DNA of 64,000 nt from Bacillus cabrialesii (lineage in GTDB: Bacteria; Bacillota; Bacilli; Bacillales; Bacillaceae). The translations under genes and the position numbers were made by a program. Below are positions 50,721-59,215 of the stretch, one piece after another. The stretch spans positions 2,649,001 to 2,713,000 of the forward strand of contig NZ_CP096889.1 in NCBI RefSeq assembly GCF_004124315.2, given 5' to 3'. The stretch's first letter is position 1, and every line of letters begins with the position of its first letter. The notes under the pieces were generated by a model. That model did no database searches. It saw only the letters and a program-made list of their open reading frames with translations, and had not been told where the DNA came from.

Positions 50721-52475
50721 CTATTTCTGATTGATTTCAATTTCGTGTACTTTTTTAACAATATCATAAAACACCGAATTTGTCAGAGCCTTATCCCCCG
50801 GTGTATCCATGTGTAAAACGACAAGAGCGTATTTCGGCTTATCCGCGGGAAAATATCCGGCAAACCATTTTTCATAGAGCGTTTCTTTCTCTTTTGAAAA
50901 CTTTCCTGTCTGGGCTGTGCCCGACTTCCCTGCTACAGTATACGGAAGATCCTGAAACCTTCTGCCCGTTCCAGAAGGAGATTCCACCACTCGCCGCAGC
51001 ATTTTTTGGAGCTGCTGTGCCGTATATTTGTCTATCGTTTCTCCTTTAAGCTTCTGGTCTTTAAACGTAACGAGCGTAGTGCCGTTTTTATATTCAATTT
51101 GTTCTGCGATTTTCACCTGCCGCTTTTCTCCGCCGCGGGCGATTGTCGCCATCATATTGGCCACCTCGAGCGGCGTTACCTTTACATTTTTCTGCCCGAT
51201 CGCTGTTTGCGCAATGGCTTTTTTGACTGATTTGTCTTTTTCATCCCCCCAAATCACGCCGCTTTTTTCGTTATACAACTGGCGGAAATCCGTTTCGTGA
51301 TACAATTTTCCTTCCCAGCCTGCCCGATCTGTGAGTGCCAGCTTTTCTGACATATTTTCAATAACCGAGCCGTCTTTTTTCATTAATTGTTCTGCAAGAC
51401 TCGTAAATGTGTAATTGCAGCTTTGGGCAAAACTTTCATCAAAGGATAAAGTTCCTTTGTCGTCACCCGGTTCGCCGTACAGGTTTAAATTGCAATTGAA
51501 GGTTTGGCTCGGCTTTACCGTATCATTTTCGATAGCAGCTGCGGCAATGACTGTTTTAAAAACAGAACCGGGATAGATTGGCGTCAGCATATAATTTTGA
51601 AGCGTGTTTTGCCGTGAGATATCGGTATCAGGTTTGCTCACAATTCCCAAAACACTGCTATTTTCGATATCCAGCAGCACGGCTCCTCCTTTTTTCAGCC
51701 CCTGTTCATCCAATACCTCCTCCATCGCTTTTTGCATGCTTTGGTCGATCGTTGTTTTGACCTGGAGCGGATAAAATGTATTGGCTTCAGCTGTATATTT
51801 GACGTCCATGCCAAACAAAGGGTTTCCTTTTCCGTCCACATGATATAAAAGCTTTGTGTCCTGTTCCGGAAGCAAAAATTCATCGAAGGTCCGTTCTAAA
51901 CCGGTTGTTCCGATTTCTGTTGTAATCGGAAGGTTCTCCTGATCAGGATATTTCTTGCGGAGAAGCGCCGGGTCTTGATTCGTGCTCCCGATCGTATGTG
52001 AAGCAAGGCTGGGCTTGTCTTCATTCTCCATATATACGCCGTAAATGCCGGGATATTTCAAAGAATTGATTTTTGTGATGGATTGTTTCGAAAGTGTTTT
52101 GATTTTCTTTTGCTGCAAAATGACTGGTTTTTTTGCCTTTGCGAGTGTCTGGTGCAGTTCATCTTCAGACATGCCGACGATGTCCGCAACCTTTTTGATC
52201 GGCCAATCCTGTGTCAGCAGAAAAGGGAACAAAACAACCGCAGGCTCACTTTTGCCTGTCAGCGCCTGCCCATTTCGATCTAAAAAGGAGCCTCTTCCGT
52301 CAGAAATGAGCACCTCCTCTGTCCGCTGTTTCACACTTTCCTGGATCAGATTGATTTTCTTTTTAGAAAATGATTCTGTGAAAAACAGCTGGATTTCCGC
52401 CAGCCGCAAAAGAAGCAGAAAAAACACGATCAAAAAAGCAATGACTGCCAGCTTCATTCGTTTCGATATCTTCAT
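50721..52475 (-). CDS. pbpI: Class B penicillin-binding protein PbpI
   Basis: The 584-residue protein has an N-terminal membrane anchor (LAVIAFLIVFFLLLLRLAEI), a dimerisation region, and a transpeptidase domain with SVFKT (SxxK), SCN (SxN) and KSGTAQTG (KTG). It crosslinks peptidoglycan at the outer membrane face; in B. subtilis it is made in the forespore. The ATG at 52475 is chosen because GGAGGTG is directly upstream and the length matches. That ribosome site lies in the terminator hairpin of greA. Confidence 0.9.
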   Translation of the reverse strand: MKISKRMKLAVIAFLIVFFLLLLRLAEIQLFFTESFSKKKINLIQESVKQRTEEVLISDGRGSFLDRNGQALTGKSEPAVVLFPFLLTQDWPIKKVADIVGMSEDELHQTLAKAKKPVILQQKKIKTLSKQSITKINSLKYPGIYGVYMENEDKPSLASHTIGSTNQDPALLRKKYPDQENLPITTEIGTTGLERTFDEFLLPEQDTKLLYHVDGKGNPLFGMDVKYTAEANTFYPLQVKTTIDQSMQKAMEEVLDEQGLKKGGAVLLDIENSSVLGIVSKPDTDISRQNTLQNYMLTPIYPGSVFKTVIAAAAIENDTVKPSQTFNCNLNLYGEPGDDKGTLSFDESFAQSCNYTFTSLAEQLMKKDGSVIENMSEKLALTDRAGWEGKLYHETDFRQLYNEKSGVIWGDEKDKSVKKAIAQTAIGQKNVKVTPLEVANMMATIARGGEKRQVKIAEQIEYKNGTTLVTFKDQKLKGETIDKYTAQQLQKMLRRVVESPSGTGRRFQDLPYTVAGKSGTAQTGKFSKEKETLYEKWFAGYFPADKPKYALVVLHMDTPGDKALTNSVFYDIVKKVHEIEINQK

Positions 52476-52477
52476 AA

Positions 52478-52515
52478 AAAAACACCTCCCCCACATTGTG
52501 GACGAGGTGTTTCTT
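52478..52515 (-). terminator. greA terminator overlapping the pbpI ribosome site
   Basis: AAACACCTC and GAGGTGTTT pair with an inner CCAC/GTGG, followed by TTTTTT. The 3' arm is the pbpI Shine-Dalgarno sequence. Confidence 0.75.
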
Positions 52516-52528
52516 TGCTAAACGGATA

Positions 52529-53002
52529 TTATGAAATTTTCACAATTTTCACGAGCATTTCTCCGCCTGGTGTTTGAACAGTAACTTCATCATCTACTTT
52601 TTTGCCCAGCAGGCTTTTGGCGATTGGAGAGTCGTTTGAGATTTTTCCTTCAAACGGATCAGCTTCAGCGCTTCCAACAATTGTATAGGATTCTTCATCA
52701 CCGTCAGGCAGTTCGACGAAAGTGACCGTTTTACCTAACCCGACAACGTTAGAGCCGCCGTCATCTTCAATGATTTTCGCATTGCGGATCATATTTTCAA
52801 GAGTCGTCACACGGCCCTCTACGAATGCCTGCTCTTCTTTTGCTGAATCGTATTCAGAGTTCTCGGAAAGGTCTCCGAAACTTCTCGCAATTTTGATGCG
52901 CTCTACTACTTCTTTTCGTTTAACCGTTTTCAAATATTCTAATTCTTGTTCAAGTTTTTGTTTTCCTTCTGCAGTCATAGGAAAAACTTTCTCTTGTGCC
53001 AT
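52529..53002 (-). CDS. greA: Transcription elongation factor GreA
   Basis: The 157-residue protein has the N-terminal coiled coil (LEQELEYLKTVKRKEVVERI, ARSFGDLSENSEYD with the acidic tip) and the C-terminal FKBP-like domain (IVGSAEADPFEGKISNDSPI). It binds the secondary channel of RNA polymerase and restarts backtracked complexes by transcript cleavage. It lies downstream of udk. Confidence 0.93.
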   Translation of the reverse strand: MAQEKVFPMTAEGKQKLEQELEYLKTVKRKEVVERIKIARSFGDLSENSEYDSAKEEQAFVEGRVTTLENMIRNAKIIEDDGGSNVVGLGKTVTFVELPDGDEESYTIVGSAEADPFEGKISNDSPIAKSLLGKKVDDEVTVQTPGGEMLVKIVKIS

Positions 53003-53177
53003 GTCCCTTCACTCCTTCTGGTTGTCCCTCAACATCTTCGATTATGTATGAGAGCATAAACTAAAAAATACAAGAATGAGAACACAGGGCAGTCCTCGTT
53101 CTTCTCTCCCATATAGGTACTGTTTATCTTAAACTGAATCTTGTCGTTCTGCAAATATTTCGCGTTTATAAACAGGG

Positions 53178-53207
53178 AAAGAAGGGAATTCACACATTCC
53201 CTTCCTG
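53178..53207 (-). terminator. Hairpin between udk and greA
   Basis: GAAGGGAAT and ATTCCCTTC pair around a six-base loop; on the minus strand TTTCCCTGTTT follows. It may be a partial terminator inside the operon. Confidence 0.55.
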
Positions 53208-53252
53208 CCTATACATAATATGGTCAGAGTTATTTATGTCTATGCTATGGTA

Positions 53253-53888
53253 TTACAAAATCGCGTTTTGTTCAAGAATGGTTTGGATTTTTGTGACCAT
53301 TAGATCAATTGCGACGTGATTCTGTCCGCCTTCCGGGATAATAATATCAGCGTATCGTTTCGTCGGCTCGACAAATTGGTTATGCATCGGGCGGACAACT
53401 GACACATATTGTTCAATAACAGAATCAATAGAGCGGCCGCGCTCATTAATATCTCTCATAATCCGTCTGATGATGCGCAAGTCAGCGTCTGTATCAACGT
53501 AAAGCTTGATATCCATCAGATCACGGAGCCTTTTGTCTTCAAGGACAAGAATGCCTTCAAGGATAATAACATCCTTTGGCTCTACGTGAACCGTTTCTTC
53601 TGAACGTGTGTGAAGCTTATAATCGTAAATCGGCTTTTCGATCGGGCGGTAATTCAACAGATCCTGAATATGCTCGATTAAATAGTCATTATCAAACGCA
53701 AGCGGATGATCATAGTTTGTGTTCAGCCTTTCTTCAAATGGAAGATGGCTTTGGTCTTTATAATAAAGGTCTTGCTGGATCATTAAAATCGAATGTCCTT
53801 TAAATTGTTCATAAATGGACCGTGTGACACTCGTTTTTCCTGAACCGGAACCTCCTGCGATTCCAATGACTACTGGACTCTTACCCAT
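53253..53888 (-). CDS. udk: Uridine kinase Udk
   Basis: The 211-residue kinase has Walker A GIAGGSGSGKTSVTR, the substrate region QQDLYYKDQ and YDHPLAFD, and the conserved RRIMRDINERGRS. It phosphorylates uridine and cytidine in the pyrimidine salvage pathway. It follows yrrO by six bases and precedes greA. Confidence 0.93.
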   Translation of the reverse strand: MGKSPVVIGIAGGSGSGKTSVTRSIYEQFKGHSILMIQQDLYYKDQSHLPFEERLNTNYDHPLAFDNDYLIEHIQDLLNYRPIEKPIYDYKLHTRSEETVHVEPKDVIILEGILVLEDKRLRDLMDIKLYVDTDADLRIIRRIMRDINERGRSIDSVIEQYVSVVRPMHNQFVEPTKRYADIIIPEGGQNHVAIDLMVTKIQTILEQNAIL

Positions 53889-53894
53889 GGGTTG

Positions 53895-55163
53895 TTACTT
53901 CCCCTTTCTCATCATGTTGCTCGGATAAATCTTTTTGTCTAGTTTGAATTTGACAATTTGCAGGGGATGGCGGGCAGCATCTAGCTCATTTCCGTCTTCG
54001 TCCCAAATGGTTTCAATCGTGTGTGTAAAGTTTTCGATTTCAGGACCGAAAAATTCCACTTCGTCGCCTTTTTTGAAGAAATTGCGCTGCTGAAGCGTGA
54101 CCATTTGTGTGTCTTCATCATAATTCAGCACTAAGCCGACAAAATCAAACGTCGTTTTTTTGGCGTGCTCGCCGAACATTTGCTCTTCATAGCCTGGCGT
54201 TCCTTCAAAGAAAGCTGTCGCAGTGTCTCGGTTGGCGCACTTATCAAGCTCTTCAAGCCATTCTTTTTGAATCACAAAGTGATCCGGATCAGCGCAATAA
54301 GCGTCGATTACTTTACGGTATACGCTGACAACCGTTGCTACATAGTGAATTGATTTCATGCGTCCTTCAATTTTTAAACTGTCGATTCCCATTTCGATCA
54401 TTTTCGGAATGGATTCAATCAGCTTCAAATCTTTCGGGCTCATCGCAAATGGCGCATCTTCTTCACCATACAAAGCAACGGCGTTGGCACCATCTGTTTG
54501 ATAGAGATCATAATCCCAGCGGCATGACTGGCAGCAGCCTCCGCGGTTGGAATCCCGCGCTGTCATGTGATTGCTCAGCACGCAGCGGCCTGAATACGCG
54601 ATACACATCGCACCGTGAATAAACGATTCGATTTCGATATCTACCTTTTCTTTCATTTCTCTGATTTCAAGAGCGCTTGTTTCACGTGCCAGCACGACGC
54701 GGTCAAGACCTTCTTCCTTCCAGAACTGGACAGCCTTCCAGTTTGAAAGAGACTGCTGCGTGCTCAAGTGAACCTCAACATTCGGCGCCACTCTGCGGCA
54801 TGTTTCGATAATAAGCGGATCTGCCACAATGATGCCGGCAACGTTGGCGTCTCCAAGCGCTTTTAAATAATCTTCAAGCCCGTCCATGTTTTCATTATGG
54901 GCAAAAATATTCGTCGTCACGTAGATCTTGGCGCCATATTGTTTTGCGAATTCAACGCCTTCTGCAATTTCTTCGATCGTAAAGTTATCGGCATTCGAGC
55001 GCAGCCCGTATTCCTGTCCTCCGATAAAGACCGCGTCCGCTCCGTAATGAACAGCAATTTTGAGCTTTTCAAGATTACCCGCAGGCGCGAGAAGCTCCGG
55101 CTTTTTCGTAATCACACGCTTACCATTGACGATTGTGGATATCTTATCATTTACGGCAGTCAT
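53895..55163 (-). CDS. yrrO: Peptidase U32-family tRNA hydroxylation protein TrhP2 (YrrO)
   Basis: The 422-residue protein has the U32 barrel start KPELLAPAGNLEKLKIAVHY, the conserved FIHGAMCIAYSGRCVLSNHM and the iron-sulfur cysteines in GGCCQSCRWDY. With YrrN it forms 5-hydroxyuridine at position 34 of tRNAs, using prephenate. It is coded just after yrrN, with 18 bases between. Confidence 0.88.
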   Translation of the reverse strand: MTAVNDKISTIVNGKRVITKKPELLAPAGNLEKLKIAVHYGADAVFIGGQEYGLRSNADNFTIEEIAEGVEFAKQYGAKIYVTTNIFAHNENMDGLEDYLKALGDANVAGIIVADPLIIETCRRVAPNVEVHLSTQQSLSNWKAVQFWKEEGLDRVVLARETSALEIREMKEKVDIEIESFIHGAMCIAYSGRCVLSNHMTARDSNRGGCCQSCRWDYDLYQTDGANAVALYGEEDAPFAMSPKDLKLIESIPKMIEMGIDSLKIEGRMKSIHYVATVVSVYRKVIDAYCADPDHFVIQKEWLEELDKCANRDTATAFFEGTPGYEEQMFGEHAKKTTFDFVGLVLNYDEDTQMVTLQQRNFFKKGDEVEFFGPEIENFTHTIETIWDEDGNELDAARHPLQIVKFKLDKKIYPSNMMRKGK

Positions 55164-55181
55164 AGCTTAACCTCCTTTTGA

Positions 55182-56111
55182 TTAATAAACCGTTTCTTTG
55201 AAGAAGAATCCGGTATCAATTTTTCTGTTAACTGGCTGGATGCTTTCAATGCGTTCGATCCAGTCTTCTTTTTTCGCTTCGTACTCGTCACGGTTTTCCA
55301 CACAAAGATCAATTGCTTCTCTGTACATTTTGGTGACTTCCATTAGGTATTCAGACGATTTCAGGACACCGTCAATTTTGAAAGAATCAACGCCGGCATC
55401 TATTAATTCTTCGAGCTCATCAATGATGCACACATCGTTCGGGCTCATGATGTGCGTGCCGTTTTCGTCTTCGAAAATCGGATATTTATTATCACGTTCT
55501 TTATCATGCAGGAACATGCCTGATTCTTTTTTCTTTCCTTCAATATCCATGACTTTGCCCTGATATTCAAAGTAGTTTCCAATCAAAGAACGCTTCGATT
55601 GGAACATGCACGTCATTCCATGCACCTGGATTTCAATTTCGACTTCAGCGTTTTCTTTTGTCTCAACAATGCTGTCCATGTTTAACTCTCTGGCAAGCAC
55701 AGAACGCGCCGCGCCTTTGCGACCCCAGTAGTTGCATGTATAGTAGTTGGTGCCTGTCGTTTCTGTGCTCCAATGAAGCTTCAGGCCAGGCGCAGATTCA
55801 CGGGCAGCCATAAGCACAGCAGGATCGCCGAATACCGCCGCATCAACACCGGTTTTCGCTAAGAAAGCCAGATATTCGCCAAGCTCGCCTACTTTATCGT
55901 TATGGAAAATCGCATTAACAGCAACGTATACTTTTGCCCCTTCTTTGTGAGCAATCTCTACGGCTTTTGTTATATCTTCACGAGAAAATTCCCCGGCTAA
56001 TCTCAAGCCGTATCTCTGTTCCCCAACTAAAAACGCAGTTGCTCCCGCTTGTATCAGCGGCAAAATGTCCGCCACACTCGTCGGCGTCACTAAGAGCTCT
56101 GGTTTTTTCAT
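55182..56111 (-). CDS. yrrN: Peptidase U32-family tRNA hydroxylation protein TrhP1 (YrrN)
   Basis: The 309-residue protein is a shorter U32 paralogue (KPELLVTPTSVADILPLIQA, QVHGMTCMFQSKRSLIGNYF). It pairs with YrrO in tRNA uridine-34 hydroxylation. The ATG at 56111 is chosen because AGAGGTG precedes it. It is followed by yrrO and preceded by yrrM. Confidence 0.87.
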   Translation of the reverse strand: MKKPELLVTPTSVADILPLIQAGATAFLVGEQRYGLRLAGEFSREDITKAVEIAHKEGAKVYVAVNAIFHNDKVGELGEYLAFLAKTGVDAAVFGDPAVLMAARESAPGLKLHWSTETTGTNYYTCNYWGRKGAARSVLARELNMDSIVETKENAEVEIEIQVHGMTCMFQSKRSLIGNYFEYQGKVMDIEGKKKESGMFLHDKERDNKYPIFEDENGTHIMSPNDVCIIDELEELIDAGVDSFKIDGVLKSSEYLMEVTKMYREAIDLCVENRDEYEAKKEDWIERIESIQPVNRKIDTGFFFKETVY

Positions 56112-56116
56112 GACGT

Positions 56117-56770
56117 TCACCTCTTCTTTTTACTAATCGCAAGTCCGTCCCCGACAGGAATAATCGCAGTTTGATAATCCGGATGATTCATCAGCCAATG
56201 ATTATATTCATCAATTTTTGTTACAAGCCTGCGTCTTCTTTTCGGTTCTATTTTGCTGTAATCCTCTGCCACCAGACCTTTAAATAGTACGTTGTCCGTT
56301 AAAATCACCCCGTCCGGTGAAAGCATCGGTTCATATAAATGAAAAAAGTTTTGATACTGACCTTTTGCAGCGTCAATAAAAATGACATCGTAAGGCGCGG
56401 TTACATGTACGGCGTCGGCTAATTCAAGCGCGTCTCCGTAAAAAACATGAATCCGATCATCAAGCTGAAATTCCTTGATATTGTTTACCGCTTCTTCATG
56501 CCGTTTCTCATTGCGTTCAATTGTATATATTTCAGCAGATGGCAGCTGCAGCGCCATTCGAATGGCGGAATAACCAATGGCCGTTCCGATTTCCAGTATT
56601 TTTTTCGGCTGTTTCACAGCCAAAATTTGAAGCAGCACTTCCATGCCCGCTTTTTCCATGATCGGGACATGATGTTCTTCTGCATATGCTTCAAGCTTCT
56701 TCACGTTTTCCGGCCGAGGCTTCAATAATGCTTCTATATAGTCATTTATTTGTTCATACCGGTCAGTCAC
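56117..56770 (-). CDS. yrrM: tRNA 5-hydroxyuridine methyltransferase TrmR (YrrM)
   Basis: The 217-residue class I methyltransferase is of the catechol O-methyltransferase type: KKILEIGTAIGYSAIRMALQ, YTIERNEKRHEEA and VIFIDAAKGQYQNFF. It methylates 5-hydroxyuridine to 5-methoxyuridine in tRNA, which directly follows the step of YrrN/YrrO. The gene order yrrM-yrrN-yrrO encodes one modification pathway. Confidence 0.88.
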   Translation of the reverse strand: MTDRYEQINDYIEALLKPRPENVKKLEAYAEEHHVPIMEKAGMEVLLQILAVKQPKKILEIGTAIGYSAIRMALQLPSAEIYTIERNEKRHEEAVNNIKEFQLDDRIHVFYGDALELADAVHVTAPYDVIFIDAAKGQYQNFFHLYEPMLSPDGVILTDNVLFKGLVAEDYSKIEPKRRRRLVTKIDEYNHWLMNHPDYQTAIIPVGDGLAISKKKR

Positions 56771-56895
56771 AACAAACAGCCTCCCGTTCTAAAAAGGAGT
56801 GCCCCAGTCTTTTACACAGGACACTCTCTGTATACATCATGATACATCGGTAAACAACCCGATATATTTTATCATAAAACCTTGCGGAAAGCGAA

Positions 56896-56923
56896 TAAAA
56901 GGAGAGCTTTTTGCTCTCCTTTT
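56896..56923 (-). terminator. Terminator after mltG
   Basis: AAAAGGAGAGC and GCTCTCCTTTT pair around AAAAA, starting at the mltG stop codon. Confidence 0.75.
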
Positions 56924-58004
56924 ATTTCTCGCTTTTTGAGGAAATATATTTTTCTTTTGCTTTATTATGCTCTTTTAGCGTTTTTGTAAATACGACCTCA
57001 CCATTTGATTTGGCCAAGAAGTACAGATAGTCCGTTTGATCCGGATGCAGCGCCGCTTCCCATGAGGACATGCCGGCATTCGCAATCGGCCCTGGCGTCA
57101 GTCCCGTGTTTTTATACGTATTGTACGGTGAATCGAGTTCCAGATCCTTATAGAGAACGCGATCTTTATGTTTGCCTGCCGCGTACAGCACGGTTGGATC
57201 TGTTTGAAGCGGCATTTTCTTCTTCAGACGGTTATAAAAGACGCTGGCAATTTTATGGCGGTCGGCTTTTTCAGTCGCTTCTTCTTCAATCAAAGAGGCC
57301 ATCGTCAGCAGCTTATGCACAGAAAGTTTCTTTTTCTTCATTTCTGATTTGTATGTTTCCACATAAGAATTTGTCTGTTCGATCATTGCCTTGATCATGT
57401 CTTCAAGTGACATGTCCGGATCGTTAAAAGGGTATGTAGCCGGGAATAGGTACCCTTCCAGCGGATGCTTAATGTTTTTATTGAAAACATCATTTGTCAC
57501 AGTGTCCGGGAATTCTTTCTTCAGCTGATTGATAAATGTTTCATCGTCAAGCTTCGCTAAAACTTGTTTTTTAGAGTATTTCGTTTCATCAGCAATAGCG
57601 GCCGCGATTTGTGTCAGCTGTGCTCCCTCAGTCACCGTAATTTGAAAGGCGTAGCTTGTAGCCCCGCTTGTCAGCTTATGAATAATGGCATCTAAATCCA
57701 TCCCTTTATTCAGATGGTAGAATCCCGCCTGAAACCCGGAGGCACCTTTATATTTCACATAATACTGAAATGCCTTCTCGCTTTTTATGACATCGTTTTT
57801 CTTTAATATCGATGCGATGGCCGAAACAGACGAGCCGCTCGGAATGTTAATGTTTACTGTCTTTTTATTGTCTTTTTCTACAGGTTCAAGCAATGATTTC
57901 CCATATAAAAATGCCCCGCCAATGATGAGAAGCAGCACAATAATGGAAGACAGTACGATTGTTTTTTTATTAAAAAATGATTTTTTTTGCTGATTGATAT
58001 ACAT
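56922..58004 (-). CDS. mltG: Endolytic peptidoglycan transglycosylase MltG (YrrL)
   Basis: The 360-residue protein has one N-terminal membrane helix (TIVLSSIIVLLLIIGGAFLY), a LysM-like region and the YceG domain with the catalytic glutamate in MASLIEEEATEKADRHKIAS. It cleaves growing glycan strands and so sets their length. The ATG at 58004 follows GGGAGGAG. Confidence 0.9.
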   Translation of the reverse strand: MYINQQKKSFFNKKTIVLSSIIVLLLIIGGAFLYGKSLLEPVEKDNKKTVNINIPSGSSVSAIASILKKNDVIKSEKAFQYYVKYKGASGFQAGFYHLNKGMDLDAIIHKLTSGATSYAFQITVTEGAQLTQIAAAIADETKYSKKQVLAKLDDETFINQLKKEFPDTVTNDVFNKNIKHPLEGYLFPATYPFNDPDMSLEDMIKAMIEQTNSYVETYKSEMKKKKLSVHKLLTMASLIEEEATEKADRHKIASVFYNRLKKKMPLQTDPTVLYAAGKHKDRVLYKDLELDSPYNTYKNTGLTPGPIANAGMSSWEAALHPDQTDYLYFLAKSNGEVVFTKTLKEHNKAKEKYISSKSEK

Positions 58005-58096
58005 TAGGTCTCCTCCCATCAGCTCTTATACTACATGATTCATTGTATTTCGGCAATTTATTACAAAAAAAGGGTGAAAGGGGCCTTCATACAGCA

Positions 58097-58130
58097 GAAA
58101 AAAAGCCGGAGCAATATGGCTCCGGCTTTG
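58097..58130 (-). terminator. Terminator after yrzB
   Basis: AAAGCCGGAGC and GCTCCGGCTTT pair around a six-base loop, and the minus strand continues with TTTT. Confidence 0.8.
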
Positions 58131-58141
58131 GTGCGGTTGTT

Positions 58142-58423
58142 TTATTCTTCGTCCTCGTCCGCTAAGAACGTGTTTAGTGTTTCTTCGATCATGTCCCATT
58201 CCTCGTCAGTTTCGATCGGGAATAGCTCACCGTTTTCACCGTCTTCGTTTGGCGTGAAGCTGGAAGCAAGAATTTCTACTTCTTCGTCATCTTTTGTTTC
58301 GATTGGGTAGTACAACACATAAGACTTGCCAAACTCTTCGTTTTCAAATGTAAACAGCACTTCACAAAGCTGTTCATTTCCTTGTTCATCAACAATTGTA
58401 ATATTTTTTTCGCCGTGTTCCAT
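58142..58423 (-). CDS. yrzB: DUF1292 protein YrzB
   Basis: The 93-residue acidic protein (EEDDDE-rich; LFTFENEEFGKSYVLYYPIE core and tail ending LADEDEE) matches the YrzB/UPF0473 family. Its function is unknown, but the yrzL-yrrK-yrzB order is conserved in Firmicutes. The ATG at 58423 follows AGAGGTG. Confidence 0.88.
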   Translation of the reverse strand: MEHGEKNITIVDEQGNEQLCEVLFTFENEEFGKSYVLYYPIETKDDEEVEILASSFTPNEDGENGELFPIETDEEWDMIEETLNTFLADEDEE

Positions 58424-58440
58424 TTTCTTCACCTCTGGCT

Positions 58441-58857
58441 TTAATTTAAGCTGTCAAGATATCCTTGCAAAATCATAACAGCCGCCATTTTATCAATGAC
58501 TTTTTTTCGTTTTTGCCTGCTGACATCAGCTGCAATCAGCATTTTTTCAGCCGCCATTGTGGTAAGACGCTCGTCCCACAGCACAACAGGAACATTGTAC
58601 GTTGTTTCAAGCACTTTAGCAAATATTTGGCTGGCTTCGCCTCTTGGGCCGACTGTTCCGTTCATGTTCTTAGGAAAGCCGAGGACGATTTTATCTATAG
58701 TATAGTCCTTTATCAGTTCAGATAAACGGGTTAAACCATAATCGCCTTCCGCTTCATTTATCTTTATGGTCTCAATGCCTTGAGCAGTCCATCCCATTTC
58801 ATCGCTCAGAGCAACACCGAGTGTTTTGGTTCCTAAATCGAGTCCTAATATTCTCAT
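58441..58857 (-). CDS. yrrK: RuvX/YqgF-family RNase H-like protein YrrK
   Basis: The 138-residue protein begins MRILGLDLGTKTLGVALSDE with the first catalytic Asp of the RNase H fold, then VLGFPKNMNGTVGPR, and LWDERLTTMAAEK. The family (YqgF/RuvX) takes part in 16S rRNA 5'-end processing and has been proposed as a Holliday junction resolvase. It lies between yrzL and yrzB. Confidence 0.9.
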   Translation of the reverse strand: MRILGLDLGTKTLGVALSDEMGWTAQGIETIKINEAEGDYGLTRLSELIKDYTIDKIVLGFPKNMNGTVGPRGEASQIFAKVLETTYNVPVVLWDERLTTMAAEKMLIAADVSRQKRKKVIDKMAAVMILQGYLDSLN

Positions 58858-58864
58858 TCTTTAT

Positions 58865-59131
58865 TTACGCCTCTTTATGCTGTTCTAAATAAGACTTCAC
58901 CAATTCCTCGATTAATTCGTCTCTTTCAAGTTTGCGAATTAAATTGCGAGCGTCACGATGCCTAGGAATATAAGCGGGATCACCTGACAGCAAGTATCCG
59001 ACAATCTGATTGATTGGATTGTAGCCCTTTTCCTGAAGCGCGTCATACACAGTAATCAGCACCTCATTTACGTTAGTCTCAGCAGAATCATCGGAGAAAT
59101 TAAATTTCATCGTTTTATCAAACGAGCTCAC
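58865..59131 (-). CDS. yrzL: IreB-family regulatory protein YrzL
   Basis: The 88-residue protein (FDKTMKFNFSDDSAETNVNE, then NPINQIVGYLLSGDPAYIPR) matches UPF0297/IreB, a negative regulator phosphorylated by the PASTA kinase pathway in enterococci. GTG at 59131 is chosen because AGAGGTG precedes it and the length is that of YrzL. Confidence 0.88.
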   Translation of the reverse strand: MSSFDKTMKFNFSDDSAETNVNEVLITVYDALQEKGYNPINQIVGYLLSGDPAYIPRHRDARNLIRKLERDELIEELVKSYLEQHKEA

Positions 59132-59215
59132 CGTTTTGCACCTCTTTCCCAAATTCGCAGGCAAAGTTCAGCCTGGGGTCCTAATCTTACCATCATTCTA
59201 CACTACATGGGCAAA

